Positions 22,387 through 34,338 are shown, numbered from the stretch's first letter. The stretch is 64,000 nt of DNA from Piezodorus guildinii (GCA_023052935.1 CM041294.1:86784616-86848615); one strand, 5' to 3'. The notes: generated by a model from the letters alone, not told the origin. A program made the numbers and translations.

Positions 22387-23189
22387 TTTACTTTCACTTA
22401 TCTATATATGAAATATATAAAAAGGAAAAGTATTGCGATCGTGAAAATTTTCGAATTCCAGTTTTCTACAAAAATAAACATTTTATACACCCCTGAATCC
22501 AAATAACCAAGTCCCGCTAAAAGGTCTGTGTTTGTCTGTGTGTGGTAAGTCCCGCACGAAAACGAAAAGTTGTTCGGAGCTGAAAATTTATATTTGAGAC
22601 AACTATATGCCCGAGATGTTACAGCAAGTTTTTAATCAAAATTGACTTACTAGAAGAGCCACTTTATACCATGCACTTCACACCTTTTCACGATTTCCTG
22701 CTATATCAAAGCAAAATTTTAAGACCGATATTTTAAATTTTTTTCCTTAATTTTGTAGATTCGAAAAAAAAAACATATTATTTTATTATCATAGATAAAA
22801 ATCGGTTAAATAAACAAGACGAACGAATTAGATAATCAATCATAGGGGAAAATAGTAAAACTATTTTTTTATTATATTTGTTGGCTTTTTCATAGTTAAA
22901 ACAGTAATATGCCGTTGAAAAGAGAAAGGTCTTAGGCAAAATATTATCCGTAACACAAATTTGTAAAAATTAATGTAAAGCGACGAATAGTGCATAAACT
23001 GATTGCTGATTACAATACGTAACAATTTAATATTGTTAAATTATTTAATCTACATCATATGTTTCTAACGGAAATGAATAAACTTTTTCTTTAAATTAGC
23101 TTAAAACTTTTTTCGATGTTAAGTTTAATAGTTCTTCAATATATTCTATCGGTCGAGGTAAGTGAATATCGTGTGTTTCCCGCACCAGA
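22387..23189 (-). mobile_element. HINE-like repeat, full length
   Basis: From TTACTTTCACTTATCTATAT to GTGTGTTTCCCGCACCAGA, with the GT-rich core near 22530. Both termini present. Confidence 0.85.
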
Positions 23190-24093
23190 TTTTTTTCTAA
23201 CGGTCCTCCAAAATATTTAGTTTGCTATCATCCTACCAAAAATCTGTAAAAATAATAATAATCAAAGAACGACGAAATGAGGGTTAACAAATTTACCTTC
23301 TTAATTAACTTTTGTGTTGGAAGCCTTTGTTTATAAATAATCATTAAGCAAAAAAATAATAGAAGTAATTCATTCATATATTTTATATTTTTTTGTTATT
23401 ATAAAACACAATCTATTCTACAGGAAATTTCACCCATAAGGACAGGGTCGTGGTATTTTTTATTCTTTCATTTAATATCTCAACTGAAGCGAGAAGGGGT
23501 TGATATTTTCTTCAAATGGACTTTTCAGCTATCACTTTATATTTTGCAATATTATTGGCATTTTCGTTTCCATTATGAAAGGGACTGCAAATTCTGTTTT
23601 ATCGCGATTTATTTATATGTTTTGTAATTTTATTAAAATACTGTTATTTATGGTTCTTTTTATGTTTATAAGATTAACAATTATTTTTATTAAGTTAAAA
23701 AAAAAATCTTGTGCGGGCAACACACACACCTATTGAAATCAACTTGAGAACTATTAAATAAAACTTAAATTTAAAAACTTTAAAGTTAATTTAAATAAAA
23801 AGCTTATTCGTTAGACACATATAATTTAGATTAAATAATATAGCAGTATCAAATTGTAACGCATAATTATCGGTAATAATTTACCGTTTTATTTGTCACT
23901 TTACATGATCTTTTACAACATTTTATATAAGATAATATTTTTACTAAACTCCTTAGATTTCCAACGGTATATTATATATCTATGTTGCTGTTGTTAGGTT
24001 AAAAAAAAAAAAAATTACATTAAAATATTTTTTCTCTTTTCTGCTTTATTTGGTTATCGATCAATCACAGTGTGACTTTTCCAACCACTATAT

Positions 24094-24145
<52 letters not shown>
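24094..24145. repeat. (TA)n microsatellite
   Basis: Pure TA tract of about 50 bases. Confidence 0.95.
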
Positions 24146-24674
24146 TATATATACAATAAAAAATATACTTATATACACTATTACTACACACTTACAATAA
24201 GTTAGTTAATTTTTTTTCTATAGTAGAAATTTCTCAGAAATAATTTAATGGCAAAACAAGTCGGTCGGGTCAGGTAGTATATATATACAAGTTGGACTAT
24301 ATTAAAGTAGAAAGGAGCAAAAGTATTTTTTAATGCAATTTTCGTGTTTTAACAGTAATATATATATATATTTGCTCTTGTCTCCTTTATTTTTTCATTT
24401 TGTATATTTAACCGTTTTTTATCAATGCCAATATATGATAGGGTTAATTTTTTGGAATCTAAAAAGTTAAAGGTGTATTAAAGAAAGAAATTTCACAATT
24501 TCGGCATTTAATCCCTGTCACACTATTTCAATCATAATAAAAGCTATAGAATACTAAAGCCCATTAAATTTCACATCGTTATAGGGAGGTTAATCAAAAT
24601 CGTTATACCTGTTTTTGAAAAAATTTTAAAAATGCACATAAAATCATGAAGTTGTTCTTATTAATGAAAGGAAA

Positions 24675-24958
24675 CTGTTTGTTTGTTATTTATTTAACGT
24701 CACTTTATGCTACTATGGCTAATCGGACTACAGTGGGAGTCCTAAATTTTGCCTATCCAGGTTTTATTAGGATAGGGATCTTTAACGAGTACCTGACATC
24801 GCACAGGCTCGGGACCATCTTTTAACGTCCCCTCCGAAGGACGGCATAACTAAGGATTTTTTACACCATTGAAAAATCCTAGGACCACCTGCGGGTTTGA
24901 ACCCGTAACCTTTAGCATGGGAGGCTGTTACGCTAGCCACCCAGCTACAAGTGATCCC
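24675..24958 (-). mobile_element. tRNA-derived SINE family A, full length
   Basis: On the minus strand it reads from a tRNA-like head (A-box TAGCTGGGTGG, B-box GGTTCAAACCC) through the body to ATAAAGTGACGTTAAATAAA. It is flanked by 12-bp duplications AATGAAAGGAAA (24663-24674) and AATGAAGGGAAA (24959-24970), and sits in a HINE-like copy, so it is younger than that copy. Confidence 0.88.
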
Positions 24959-25639
24959 AATGAAGGGAAATGACGATGTAACATCTCAGGCATTTACGCT
25001 TCTAATATATAAAATTTCAGTTTTATACAACTTATCGTTTTACCACACACACACACACACACACAGACCTTTTTGCAATAGAGAGTAGAATCAAAAGGGA
25101 ATACCACAATATTAATATACCAATGTCGCTGTTGTATAAGGAAACGAAGAAAATAGATTCAATCAATTAATGTGCCTCCTTTCTGCAATTAAGTCTATAC
25201 AAATGATTTGATTTTTTTGTTTATTCTATTATGTTCATTTAATTTTTCTTCCTTTAATATTGTCTATTATTTAATTATTTTAAATTAACTTAATATATAT
25301 GCATATTTGTTGTATTATTGATTATTCTTATTCTTTGTTTTGACTAATATTGTTATTTAATATTTTAACTAAAATCATAATTTTGAAGTGGGGATCGTGT
25401 AAAATTTCTTTTGTCCCTTTTGTTTCTAATTATTATTATTTTTGTCAATTGTTATAACTACTATTTCACTTTGTTTTTAATTATCGGTGTTTGAGCCTGA
25501 ACACTATATTTTTTTCCGTATATTTTGTTTATAATTTAAAAATCAAATTAAATTACAAATAGTTTGTTTTGTTTTTATAAGGAAAATATTTCTTTTGTTG
25601 GTTTGCATGTTATATTTACGTCTTTTAGTATTTCTATTC

Positions 25640-26460
25640 AATAGTGTAGGGATTAGACAGATAACAGTGCCCCCTTGCCCTCAAGCCAGTACCGATCGCA
25701 CCAGTAAGCGGAGAGCACGCTTCTTTCGTTAGGCCTTCAAAGCATCTTCGATCAGGACTTCGTCTCATCTTTTTGAAGATAAACAAACAACCGTCCTTCC
25801 AGGATCGCCTACCCGTCGTGTGGAACATAACCAACCGTCCTTCCAGTGGATCACAATCGCCTATCCGTCGTGCGGAACCAAAGAAAATATGGACAGATAA
25901 CTATCCTATATATATATTTTTTCTCATTATATTTATTCATTTTTTGTACCATTAGTAGTAAGACTAACCTACTAACCCAATTTTAGAAATTATTTTTTTT
26001 ACAGTTAGGTTAATAGAAGATTTTTTATTTTTTTTTTATAAATCAAATGGTTTTTATATTTTTTTTGTTGTAAATTTTCCTCATATTTTTTTTATTAAAC
26101 TTTTTTTATTTTGTTTACTTTCAATTTTATCTTTTTAATTAATATTACCCTTTTTTTTATTTTAATGATTAAGTACTCAAGACCGACTCTTTTCGATACG
26201 GGATCGAGTCTACGTTAACCCAGTCTTTTATTTCGTTTTAATGTCACTCATCCCAACAATCGGTATAAATTCTTTTACTTATCATATTTAAATATTGTAT
26301 TATACTACTGTTATCTTTTGTTCTTATAGCCCTGAAGAAGGCCAATAATTTAGACCGAAACGTTGGCACCATTAAATTAAGTTTATACTTAATCGTGTGT
26401 TCATTTGACTGCACCCTCAACTAACTTCTCCCATAAAATCATTATTGACTGATTCAACTG
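25640..26460 (+). other. Unassigned repeat region ending in a hammerhead-like motif
   Basis: 25787-25879 has two ~45-base near-copies (AACCGTCCTTCCAG...CCTAYCCGTCGTGYGGAAC). After ~450 AT-rich bases, 26332-26360 reads CTGAAGAAGGCC..GACCGAAACGTTGG. Such a motif marks Penelope-like element ends, but no reverse-transcriptase or GIY-YIG frame is seen. Confidence 0.45.
26332..26366 (+). ncRNA. Hammerhead-like core
   Basis: CTGAAGA, a weak stem (GGCC/GACC) and GAAAC. Matches the CUGANGA..GAAA core; the cleavage arm is not evident. Confidence 0.35.
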
Positions 26461-26551
26461 ATATTATTAGTTTTAAATCGATTTTATAAAATTATTGTAT
26501 CTGGCATTGATGACAGAACTGATTTGTGTCAATAGAATATAAACCAAACTA

Positions 26552-26630
26552 GACCTTTTTGCACAGATGTTTTTAAGATCACAAACCTTTCCCTTACAAT
26601 AAATTTCATATAGTGAAAGTAAAAATAAAT
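26552..26630 (+). mobile_element. HINE-like repeat, 3' tip fragment
   Basis: 'GACCTTTTTTGCACAGA', then CCCTTACAATAAATTTCATA and TAGTGAAAGTAAAA match the family 3' end. Confidence 0.55.
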
Positions 26631-26984
26631 AATTCAGTTCAAGAATAGCTAAATATAACAGTTTACTTTTATTTAGTTGAATGAAATAAGAATTAGCAAA
26701 GTTACATTTGTATCTCTGCTAAAGGTTACTCTGGTCCCACATTTGTGGTAAATAAATAATTGGTATTGATTTCTGGAACGCTGCCTGACTTCAGAAACCG
26801 GATAGCCAAGAAGATAGTAATGGAATTCACTTAACTGTGTAAATATATGAACTGTATTTGCTCTTACTATTTTCTTTATATCATAAAAATCTGGAGCGCA
26901 CGCACTACACTCACTTTCCACTTAGAATCAATTTTATAAAAAAAAAAAAAGTTTTCAAAAAGAAGAACCAGTTTCTTGGCCGCG

Positions 26985-27150
26985 CAAAGCGATTCTTAGA
27001 ACGAGATTACCCTACATCATACTCCATTTTTGGGTATCCACTTTATAGAGCCTGGGTGAGGGTCGCCCTACCCCTTAGTCCCTCCACGTCTAATAATTAT
27101 CCTGCCATAGTCGGCTTCGAGCCCGGGATCCGAAGATTAATATTACATTG
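26985..27150 (-). mobile_element. tRNA-derived SINE family B, partial
   Basis: GGTATCCACTTTATAGAGCC, GGGTGAGGGTCGCC and the B-box-like GGCTTCGAGCCCGGGATCCG parallel the intact copy at 33334-33624. Confidence 0.6.
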
Positions 27151-27159
27151 TCATTTTCA

Positions 27160-27729
27160 CTGAAACATTCCCCTCTCTTAGTAATTCACAACTGAAGAAT
27201 AAAATAAAAGTTGATATGTCCTCCCGTTTAAAGAGTTACTGGACAAGAAACTAAAAATTTCCAGTTCAGTATTTTAGTGAATCTTGACCCGCTGCTGCTT
27301 CACACTCGTGCAATTTGAATAAAGTGTCATTTATGTTTAAAAAATCTCAGTTTAGAGTTTATCGCATTGGAAGTTTCAGTTTATCAAAACGAAAAGTGCA
27401 ATTCCTAAGAAAATATGTTTATTTTATAACCTATATTTATTCATCGGCAGAAATGAAACACATTTTAGTTAAATGTATATGTTTGTTATTTTAAAGTGAA
27501 CGATAACGAAACATTTGATTTTCCCATTTGAAGAAAATTTGATTACTTTGTATGTATTGACAAACTACAGGAATAACAATGGCTCCTAATTTATTTGGTT
27601 TATTATTATTTTATATTTTAAATTAACCAGTTAAATTATATTTCAAAAATTAAATAAAGTTTCGATAGAAATCCCATTTCGTTTACAATTAGATACAGGC
27701 GGAATGTAATATTTTTTTTCTAAAATAAA
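27160..27729. other. AT-rich sequence, nothing recognised
   Basis: No frame, repeat family or splice-bounded exon could be supported. Confidence 0.4.
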
Positions 27730-28110
27730 ATAAGTAACTATAAGTAACAATGCAAAAACTGCGCTATCTACCGATCCTAGAGCGAAGTCAGCTTCAATAT
27801 TACAAGAGAATATTGGGATTACACCGTACCACACCAGACTACATTGTCCAGCTTGAATGTGGAGTCCTTCCTGTCTCAACTATCGTACTCGAAAAAGCGT
27901 TGAAACGGGCCGATAAAATATTAAATATGGAAGACTCTAGGTATCCAAAAATATGTCTTACCAAACTCAATAAATTAGCTGAGAAATTTCCGAATACCAC
28001 AAAAAAGAATTTTTTTCTACAACTGAGACAACTAATCAGCACATGTAAAGAAAAAGACACCATTACAAATTGTAAGGATGCAAAAGAGAGAAAAAATATA
28101 ATTTAAAATT
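27730..28110 (+). pseudogene. LINE ORF2 C-terminal fragment
   Basis: An open frame of 118 codons (27750-28106): LQYYKRILGLHRTTPDYIVQ, LECGVLPVSTIVLEKALKRA and LNMEDSRYPKICLTKL. This is the post-RT region of LINE ORF2 ('..QYYKriLGLp..TPdyav.lElG.lPl...vl.ra...'). No catalytic motifs and no 3' tail; the clade is unclear. The upstream part of the element is absent, so it is a dead fragment. Confidence 0.6.
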
Positions 28111-28141
28111 TAATTCAAAAGCATAAAAACCTCTTAAAAAA

Positions 28142-28663
28142 TCTGGTGCGGGCAACACACGACTTTCACTTACCTCCATTTTTAAAATCAATGAAAGAAT
28201 TTTCAAAAACAGTTAGAGATAAAAATACGTGAACCTATTGAGGAATTAATTAAATTGAATTTATATTGAAAAACATGTTTCATTAAAAATCTATTACATT
28301 ATTATCTAAAACAATCACTTTTTTTTATCGGCCTTTTATCACTCTCTATTAACTTTTAAAATTTGAGTATAAGATAATATTTTTCTAAAATCTTTAGCTT
28401 TCCAACGGTATATCATACATGTATATTACTGCTCTTATGTTCAAAAACAGAAAATTGCATTAAAAAAAGTATTTTTTCTTTTTTCTCCTTTAGTTGGGTA
28501 CCGAATTCAACGATTTATTTATTTACCTATTTTTCATCAGTGGTAACAAGATAATCTAGTTATTTTTATAGATATCAACAAAATTAAAGGTACTTTAGAG
28601 GGAAGAAAATTTAAAACATCGGCATTTAAGCTCTGTTAGACCATTTTAATCAAAATGAAACCT
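28142..28663 (+). mobile_element. HINE-like repeat, 5' half
   Basis: TCTGGTGCGGGCAACACACG, ACTTTCACTTACCTCC and the body up to ATTTTAATCAAAATGAAACC, where it stops abruptly against the 104-bp tandem repeats. Confidence 0.85.
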
Positions 28664-28950
28664 TGGGAACGCATCCACTGAGCCTTGTACTCAATAAACA
28701 CGAAAAAGTTGAAATAAACTCTACTTGAGCGAGCGCGAATAAAATTATATATAATCGGTAACGAACTTCGGAACGCAGCTACTGTGCTTTGTATCTATTA
28801 ATACGAAAAGTTAAATAAACCTCTACTTGAGCGAGCGCGAATAAAATTAATAGTATAATCGGTAACGAAACTTTGGGAACGCAGCTACTGTGCCTTGTAT
28901 CCATTAAATACGAAAAAGTTAAAATAAACCTCTACTTGAGCGAGCGCGAT
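28662..28950. repeat. ~104-bp tandem repeat, about three copies
   Basis: Copies start at 28662, 28766 and 28871. Each has GGAACGCAGCTACTG, a TTGTAT..ATTAA block, CTCTACTTGAGCGAGCGCGA and AATCGGTAACGAA. The third is cut short; a very degenerate fourth may follow to about 29040. Confidence 0.85.
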
Positions 28951-29129
28951 ATTTTCACCCGCGATTATAATACTAAAATAAAACGAACCCGCGCAAATCC
29001 GACTACCAGCCCTTGTATCGAAAATGTCTAAAAATTAAAGTATCGGTTATACTTATTATTATAACCGTGACTAATTATATGTAAAAGGCCCATGGGAACA
29101 GATAACAAGGCACAAGGGTTAAAAACATA

Positions 29130-29205
29130 ATGTTGAATTTGACTAGGAAAAGGTTGAATTTGACTTGGAAAAGGTTGAATTTGACTAGGAAATGCTATAT
29201 ATTTA
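29130..29205. repeat. 21-bp subterminal repeats, three copies, with GCTATAT end
   Basis: TTGAATTTGACTAGGAAAAGG repeated three times, then TGCTATATA. Same design and similar sequence as the right end of the fold-back element at 8627-10588, so probably the end of a related element. Confidence 0.65.
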
Positions 29206-29392
29206 TTCTATTAATAGTGCTTGCATAAAAAGTGTTTAGGTTGTCTACGCCCGTTTGTTGGTTCACCGATTTTTCTAATTTTTTTGTTATATATATATAT
29301 GTATAAAATGGTGATTTTGCCCACCATGCGACGGATCAATACGGATGTGCTTTTCACTACTTTTAGTTGCTTACTTTAAACGAAGAACAATG

Positions 29393-29396
<4 letters not shown>

Positions 29397-29461
<65 letters not shown>
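29397..29461. repeat. (AT)n microsatellite
   Basis: Pure AT tract of about 64 bases. Confidence 0.95.
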
Positions 29462-29464
<3 letters not shown>

Positions 29465-29668
29465 ATATCAGGCTAAATCATAAGTTAAATAGTTTAAGTA
29501 GATATTGGTTTGTATATGTATAAAAGAAAGTATTACTCGATAATTGGCAATATTTATTTATTGTAATTATACTTCCTTTGGCAAATATAATTTATTGAGC
29601 CACCCTACGGGGTGTGTGTTACCTGTATTTTTAATTATAATACTTAATAAAAGTTATTATTATTACAA

Positions 29669-30106
29669 TACAAGCTGTTGCCTGCCGCTATAAAGAATAT
29701 ATTTTAAAGTACTTCTGCGTAAATGATATTTTTAGATTAATTTTCTTGTGGCAGAAGAGCATACCGATTTTCACCACAATCCGATCATGACAATGTGACA
29801 TGTAGCCGTGTGAAAAGCAGTCTTGAAATAAATCGATTCCTACGTGTTAAATGTTTCCCCGTGTGATTTATTAATTGTTATGGCAAAAGATAACTTAACG
29901 GCGGGAAGTTGAATTATTTTAAAATTAAAAGGTTAATCATTTGGAATCATTAGGATAGGAGGTTAATTTTCTCGGGTTTTTTTTTCTCCAGATTTTCGAC
30001 TGATTTTTCACTCCTATTAGTTGCAGCGTGATGGTATACAGCCTAAAGACTTCCTCGATAAACGGACTATCTAACACAAAGAGAATTTTTCAATTTGAAC
30101 CAGTAA
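29669..30106 (-). mobile_element. Helitron, reverse copy
   Basis: Minus strand reads CTGGTTCAAATTG..TAGCCTATATAAC-like blocks and ends GCGGCAGGCAACAGCTTGT, matching the Helitrons at 1096 and 34815. The 5' tip is lost and CTAGT has become CTTGT. Confidence 0.65.
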
Positions 30107-30411
30107 TTTTGATATTATGTTGCAATCGTAACATGATGTCTGTATGTTTTTTGTATTTTTATAACCTTCTTCCCCTATGACCGCGGGTCCTTTATGCTGT
30201 AATTATCTTGTAATATTGTACTAATATACAAGGAAAAAAAAATGTTGGGTGACTCAAAAGTTCTAAAACATAGCCGTCTCTTACAGTTGCTTGTTTCTTC
30301 CTCTGGGGCTAATTTTTACCTCAATGTTAAAATACCTTTAGACAGCGACACAGTTACTATTCATTTTCGAAAGCCAAAACACCTATTATTATTATTATTA
30401 TTATCAGAAAA

Positions 30412-30417
<6 letters not shown>

Positions 30418-30470
<53 letters not shown>

Positions 30471-30490
30471 ATTATTATTATTATTATTTT
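30418..30490. repeat. (AT)n(ATT)n microsatellite beside an exon donor
   Basis: AT then ATT tracts; ends about 10 bases past the intronic side of the rdgC donor at 30504. Confidence 0.9.
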
Positions 30491-30504
30491 AACAACGCAC
30501 TTAC

Positions 30505-30671
30505 CTCGTGTTCATCACGTGATCTTCGTGATTTCCTCGATTAAGGTAGACGCCGTCAGGGAAGACAAGGAAGCAGGTGAGAAGGAGGAGGAGGACTTCC
30601 ATACCCTTCCGGCCCCGGTCGACAAAGTCCCCGTTGAACACGTACGGGTTTTCTGCCGAAGGAAGACCGTT
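30505..30671 (-). CDS. rdgC: rdgC/PPEF phosphatase exon with GDFVDRG and GNHE motifs
   Basis: Internal exon of 167 bases: 55 codons plus two bases of a split codon (AG, expected to complete an Arg). The acceptor is TTTTACAG before base 30671 and the donor GTAAGTG after base 30505, on the minus strand. The peptide runs NGLPSAENPYVFNGDFVDRG, then a Leu-rich helix (MEVLLLLLTCFLVFPD) and ends VYLNRGNHEDHVMNT. GDFVDRG and RGNHED are the second and third metal-binding signatures of the phosphatase core. It continues directly from the GDLHGK exon in phase 0 across a ~13.0-kb intron. The next exon should begin with YGF...; I found no candidate in bases 1-30504, so that intron is over 30 kb or the exon lies to the left of the window. 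Confidence 0.95.
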
Positions 30672-30984
30672 CTGTAAAAGAGAAACAGGAACATTATTAA
30701 AAACTGGAAGTCATACATTTTGGTAAATCAGTCATATACATACTTTTATCTTTAATGTTCGCCTATATTCACATATTAGATGGTATTTGGATGTGGCGTC
30801 ATTCATGTTTAAAAATCCACTGTTTGTTGACCAATTTAGTGTTTATTTCAGCTACTAAAAAAAACTCTATAAATAAAGTAGAGAAGAATGTACATAAGAG
30901 CAGGAATATTTAAATATTCCTAGTATTAATACTGACTTTCATAGATAACTTTACATTTAAAAGAATCAAGTCATTAAAATAATA

Positions 30985-31905
30985 CAACAAAAAAAACTCT
31001 CCAACAGATCCAGAAAATAAACCACAAAAGCTCCTACCAATTCCTTTTTACTCAGTTTCTCAACGCAGTATCCTGAGACACAGTTGTACACATTTTATTC
31101 AGCTGATATCCCAACCCATCCTAAAACTTTCCTTTCTACCTATGCTGATGACACCTGCGTGTTATCATTTCATAATGATCTATTTACCGCCCTCATACTC
31201 TTCAAGCGCACAAAGACCTAGAACTATTGTGTCAGAACTTGAAAATAAAAAATAATTACGAAAATCCCATCAAATAACCTTTACTCTTCATCGTAAGCTA
31301 ATGACTTACTGTTACTGCAGTATCCTTTAGTAACACTCAACAAGCTCATATTGAACAGATTAGACACCTACGAGACATTCATCTAACTTGGAATACTCAT
31401 ACTAGACTAAAACGACAAGAAACCTAGCCGTTTACTTCAGCACTTACTAGACAAACGGTCAAACCTTCCTCTTAGCTACAAAGTGCTCATCTACATGAAT
31501 ATTACAAGACATATCTAGACTGACGGCATTCAGGAATAGAGCTCAACCAAACCATCGAATCCTCTCTATCCAATCCAAACCCCATCGTAAAATCCTCAAC
31601 GATCCTTAATTTGACACGAATAAACTCATCCACAAAGACTTTCATGTTCACTATGCAATTTTGGTCTGAACCAGGTATGAATTACCCTAGCAAAAAACCC
31701 ATTCCCACTATAATCCACCTGTTTCTATCATAGCATCCTCTTCAATCCCTGATGATCCTCCGATTCGTCTGAAAAGAATATGACCTCGATACGTTCTTGT
31801 TTAGATTGACTACTAGAGTGCTGCCAATCGGCTGTTTATTCATGTGTTTTATCATTAAACAACATATTTACTTGTTGTATTATAATATACATTAGTAAAT
31901 TTCAA
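30985..31905 (+). pseudogene. jockey-like LINE, 3' part, decayed
   Basis: One frame reads FLSTYADDTCVLSFHND (catalytic YADD block C of the reverse transcriptase). Other frames give the HTRLKRQE-like and RRLKR(R)WPR-like blocks known from the copy at 61847-62775. Multiple frameshifts and stops; a 3' UTR similar to the other copies follows (ACTTGTTGTATTATAATA). Confidence 0.7.
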
Positions 31906-31949
31906 TAACATACAATACAAAATTGTTATATAAAATAATTATATGAGCT

Positions 31950-32632
31950 TCTGCTCTATTCTTCGCTTTACATTACCTACCACTACTTAGTTTATAAGAT
32001 AATTTGTTTTTCGAAAGGCTTTAGCTTTCACACGGAATATCATCATCTATGTTATTATTCTTATGTTAGATAAAAAAAAAATAAAAAAATTACCAAAACA
32101 TATTTTTGCTATGTTTTCCTTTAGTTAGTTATAAATCCGTTCAACTTGTATAATAAACAGTTTTTTATCAATGCTAATTAGGTAATATATTGGTTTTTTC
32201 GAATCTGCAAAATGAATGGTCCTTTAGAAGAAGAAAATTTTAAATAATGGCATTTAAGCACTGTCAGACTATTTCAGTCATAATAAAATATACAGAGTAT
32301 TAAAGCCCATACAATTTTACATCGATATTGCGAGTCTAGTTGGAACAGTTAGGACCGGTTTTGAGAAAATCGTGAAGAGGTGCGAATGCATAGTATAAAG
32401 TGGCTCTTCTGAAAAAGTTGCTGTAACATCTCAAGCATAATTTTACATGTATGTAACATCTTCTAAAATTTCAGTTTCTAACTATTTTCGAGCTACACTT
32501 ACACCACACAAACTTTTTTGCTGGATTTTAGACTCAGGAGACCCTAAAACTTGTATATTCGTTGCTAACTCGAATTTGAAAATTTTTACGATCGCTATAC
32601 GTTTCTTTACTATATATTTTATGAAACTGTAA
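31950..32632 (+). mobile_element. HINE-like repeat, 3' two thirds
   Basis: Body blocks 'GCTTTAGCTTTCACACGGAA', 'CCCATACAATTTTACATCGA' and 'GTATAAAGTGGCTCTTCTG' end at TATATTTTATGAAACTG; the CA core is reduced. Confidence 0.7.
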
Positions 32633-32744
32633 CTGACGTATCGATAGCGAAATAAATTTACTCTAACCATAACGTAATTTGAATAATATATAATATAAAA
32701 TATGTAAATTCCATTAATTCTTAATCCATACTTATGATTCACTA

Positions 32745-32960
32745 CCTAGGATTCCATCATGGCGTAGTTATAACTTGGAATCTTCCAATTCAGGTTGAAA
32801 CAACAAGAAACTGTTGGCAATTTACGACTAGTTGAACACTTACTAGATAAACGGCTTAAGTTTCAAATGAGAATTACAGAGTAGAGCTCTAATCTACCCT
32901 TATTACGTAATCACACGCGCTTCAACTTTAGATTGGGTCAGTGTTTCAATGAATGTGTGT
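32745..32960 (+). pseudogene. jockey-like LINE scrap
   Basis: ACTACCTAGGATTCCATCAT, TTGGAATCTTCC and GGTTGAAACAACAAGAAAC correspond to the YLG(I/L)HLDKRLTWNPHTRLK(Q/R)QET block of the jockey-like family, with frameshifts. Confidence 0.5.
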
Positions 32961-33143
32961 TCTTTCCGTGCCCAATCATGCTTTTCGTTTTAACAGGTCA
33001 GAATTAGTGTAGGGAGAGATTTCTGATTCCTTGATAACTGTTGAAAGGAAATGGAAACTAAAACATCGTGTTGAAAGTAATCTATAATGGTTAGTTACGA
33101 ACAATGTCTAATGTGATCAATAGTAACTAAGGATTATTAAATA

Positions 33144-34338
33144 TTGGGTTGGAAAATAAGTTTGTAGCGTTTTTCAATATTTCAATTTAATCCTCTATGT
33201 ATTTATAATATCATGTTTATTTGGTAAATAATGTTGACATGTTATAAAAAAGTCATTATTTAAGGTTCTATTATACAGCAGTTTTAATCGTGATTCCTTA
33301 TCCTTAAGTGGTATTTTACTTGCTGAAAATGAAAGAAAAAAAAAATGTATCACTACAACCCATGAAGGGTGTTGGGATCAGTATAGAGATTCGTACTGTT
33401 TCTAGGCCAACGGAAGAGCTATGAGGTTATTAGGCCTTGATCACACTCAGCCGCTAGAGTTCACAAATATTGGGTATCAACGTTATAGAGTCTGCCCAGG
33501 AGGGTCGCCATGGTCGCTCCCCTACTTAATTAACAAAAAATAATATTCTGCCAAAGCTGGGATTCGAACCCAGGATCCGGAGAATAGTAGACTAATACTC
33601 TATCCACTAGACCACACTGCTCTCCTTGCTGAAAATGAAGGAGATAAAAATTCATTTTCGTTATTCAATGATTATTTATTTAAAAAAAAGAAAATCCGCA
33701 AAACAGATGGGAAAAAAATTCCTGTGTGTACAGCAATGTTGCCTTAGGAGAAAGCACCATCCGTAAGTTGTTTGCTCGGTTCAGAACCGGAAATTTGAAC
33801 TTGGGAGACGCAATGCGCTTGGTTCGTCCTTCAACTCTTGATGATGACCAAATTCAAGCATAGACCCAAGCAGACCATTAATTCTGCCGTATACTGTGCA
33901 CAGAACAATTAAAGGCAGCGGTTGAGCAAAAGCGCCCAGCTTAGCTAATCGCAAAGGCATAATTTTCCATTACGATAACACCCGTCCTCATGTGTCTTTG
34001 CAGACCTAGCAGAAATTATTGCAGTTTGGCTGGGAAGTGATCTCCACCCACTCTATTCACCAGACCTTTCCCTAATAGATTTTCCCTTATTTCGGGTCCT
34101 TTAAAACTCTCCTAAAGGGAAACACTTTAATTCACAGGAGGGCTGCAAAAAGCTTATAGTAGAGTTCATTGCCCAAAAATCTGGGAAGTTTTGAGAGGAG
34201 GGCAATAAAACATTACCTGGAAGATGGTGACATGTAATGGGTCAAAATGGGCTATATATAATTGATTAAAAATATTTACAAGAATCTGAAGTTTTCATTG
34301 GAATCTCCAAAACGCTACGAATTTATTTTATAAGCTAA
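33144..34338 (+). pseudogene. mariner transposon, internally deleted, carrying a SINE
   Basis: TIRs TTGGGTTGGAAAATAAGTTT (left) and, inverted, TTAGCTTATAAAATAAATTC (right) share the inner GTAGCGTTTT; both are flanked by TA. Frames in the right half read HYD-N-T-R-P-H-like, SHPLYSPDLSLIDFPLF and SPKGKHFNSQEGCKKLI, the C-terminal catalytic part of mariner transposase. Stops, frameshifts and a large internal loss make it inactive. Without the SINE it is about 0.9 kb against ~1.3 kb for an intact mariner. Confidence 0.85.
33334..33624 (-). mobile_element. tRNA-derived SINE family B, full length
   Basis: On the minus strand the head reads GGAGAGCAGTGTGGTCTAG then TGGATAGAG (A-box TGGTCTAGTGG) and later GGGTTCGAATCCCAG (B-box). 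A ~200-base body ends CCCTTCATGGGTTGTAG and a T-run. Flanked by an exact 15-bp duplication CTTGCTGAAAATGAA (33319-33333, 33625-33639) inside the mariner. The head resembles a functional tRNA promoter. Confidence 0.88.

Larger units (their letters stand above)
23707..25075 (+). mobile_element. HINE-like repeat broken by a TA tract and a SINE
   Basis: Begins TCTTGTGCGGGCAACACACA; interrupted by foreign sequence and (TA)n around 24070-24365, and by SINE-A at 24675-24958; resumes with GATGTAACATCTCAGGC and a CA core near 25050. The 3' tip is lost. Confidence 0.75.

Noticed and set aside
30242..30544. 100-codon plus-strand frame ending in a Tyr-Ile repeat
   Set aside because: Most of it is translation of the AT/ATT microsatellite and the antisense of the rdgC exon.
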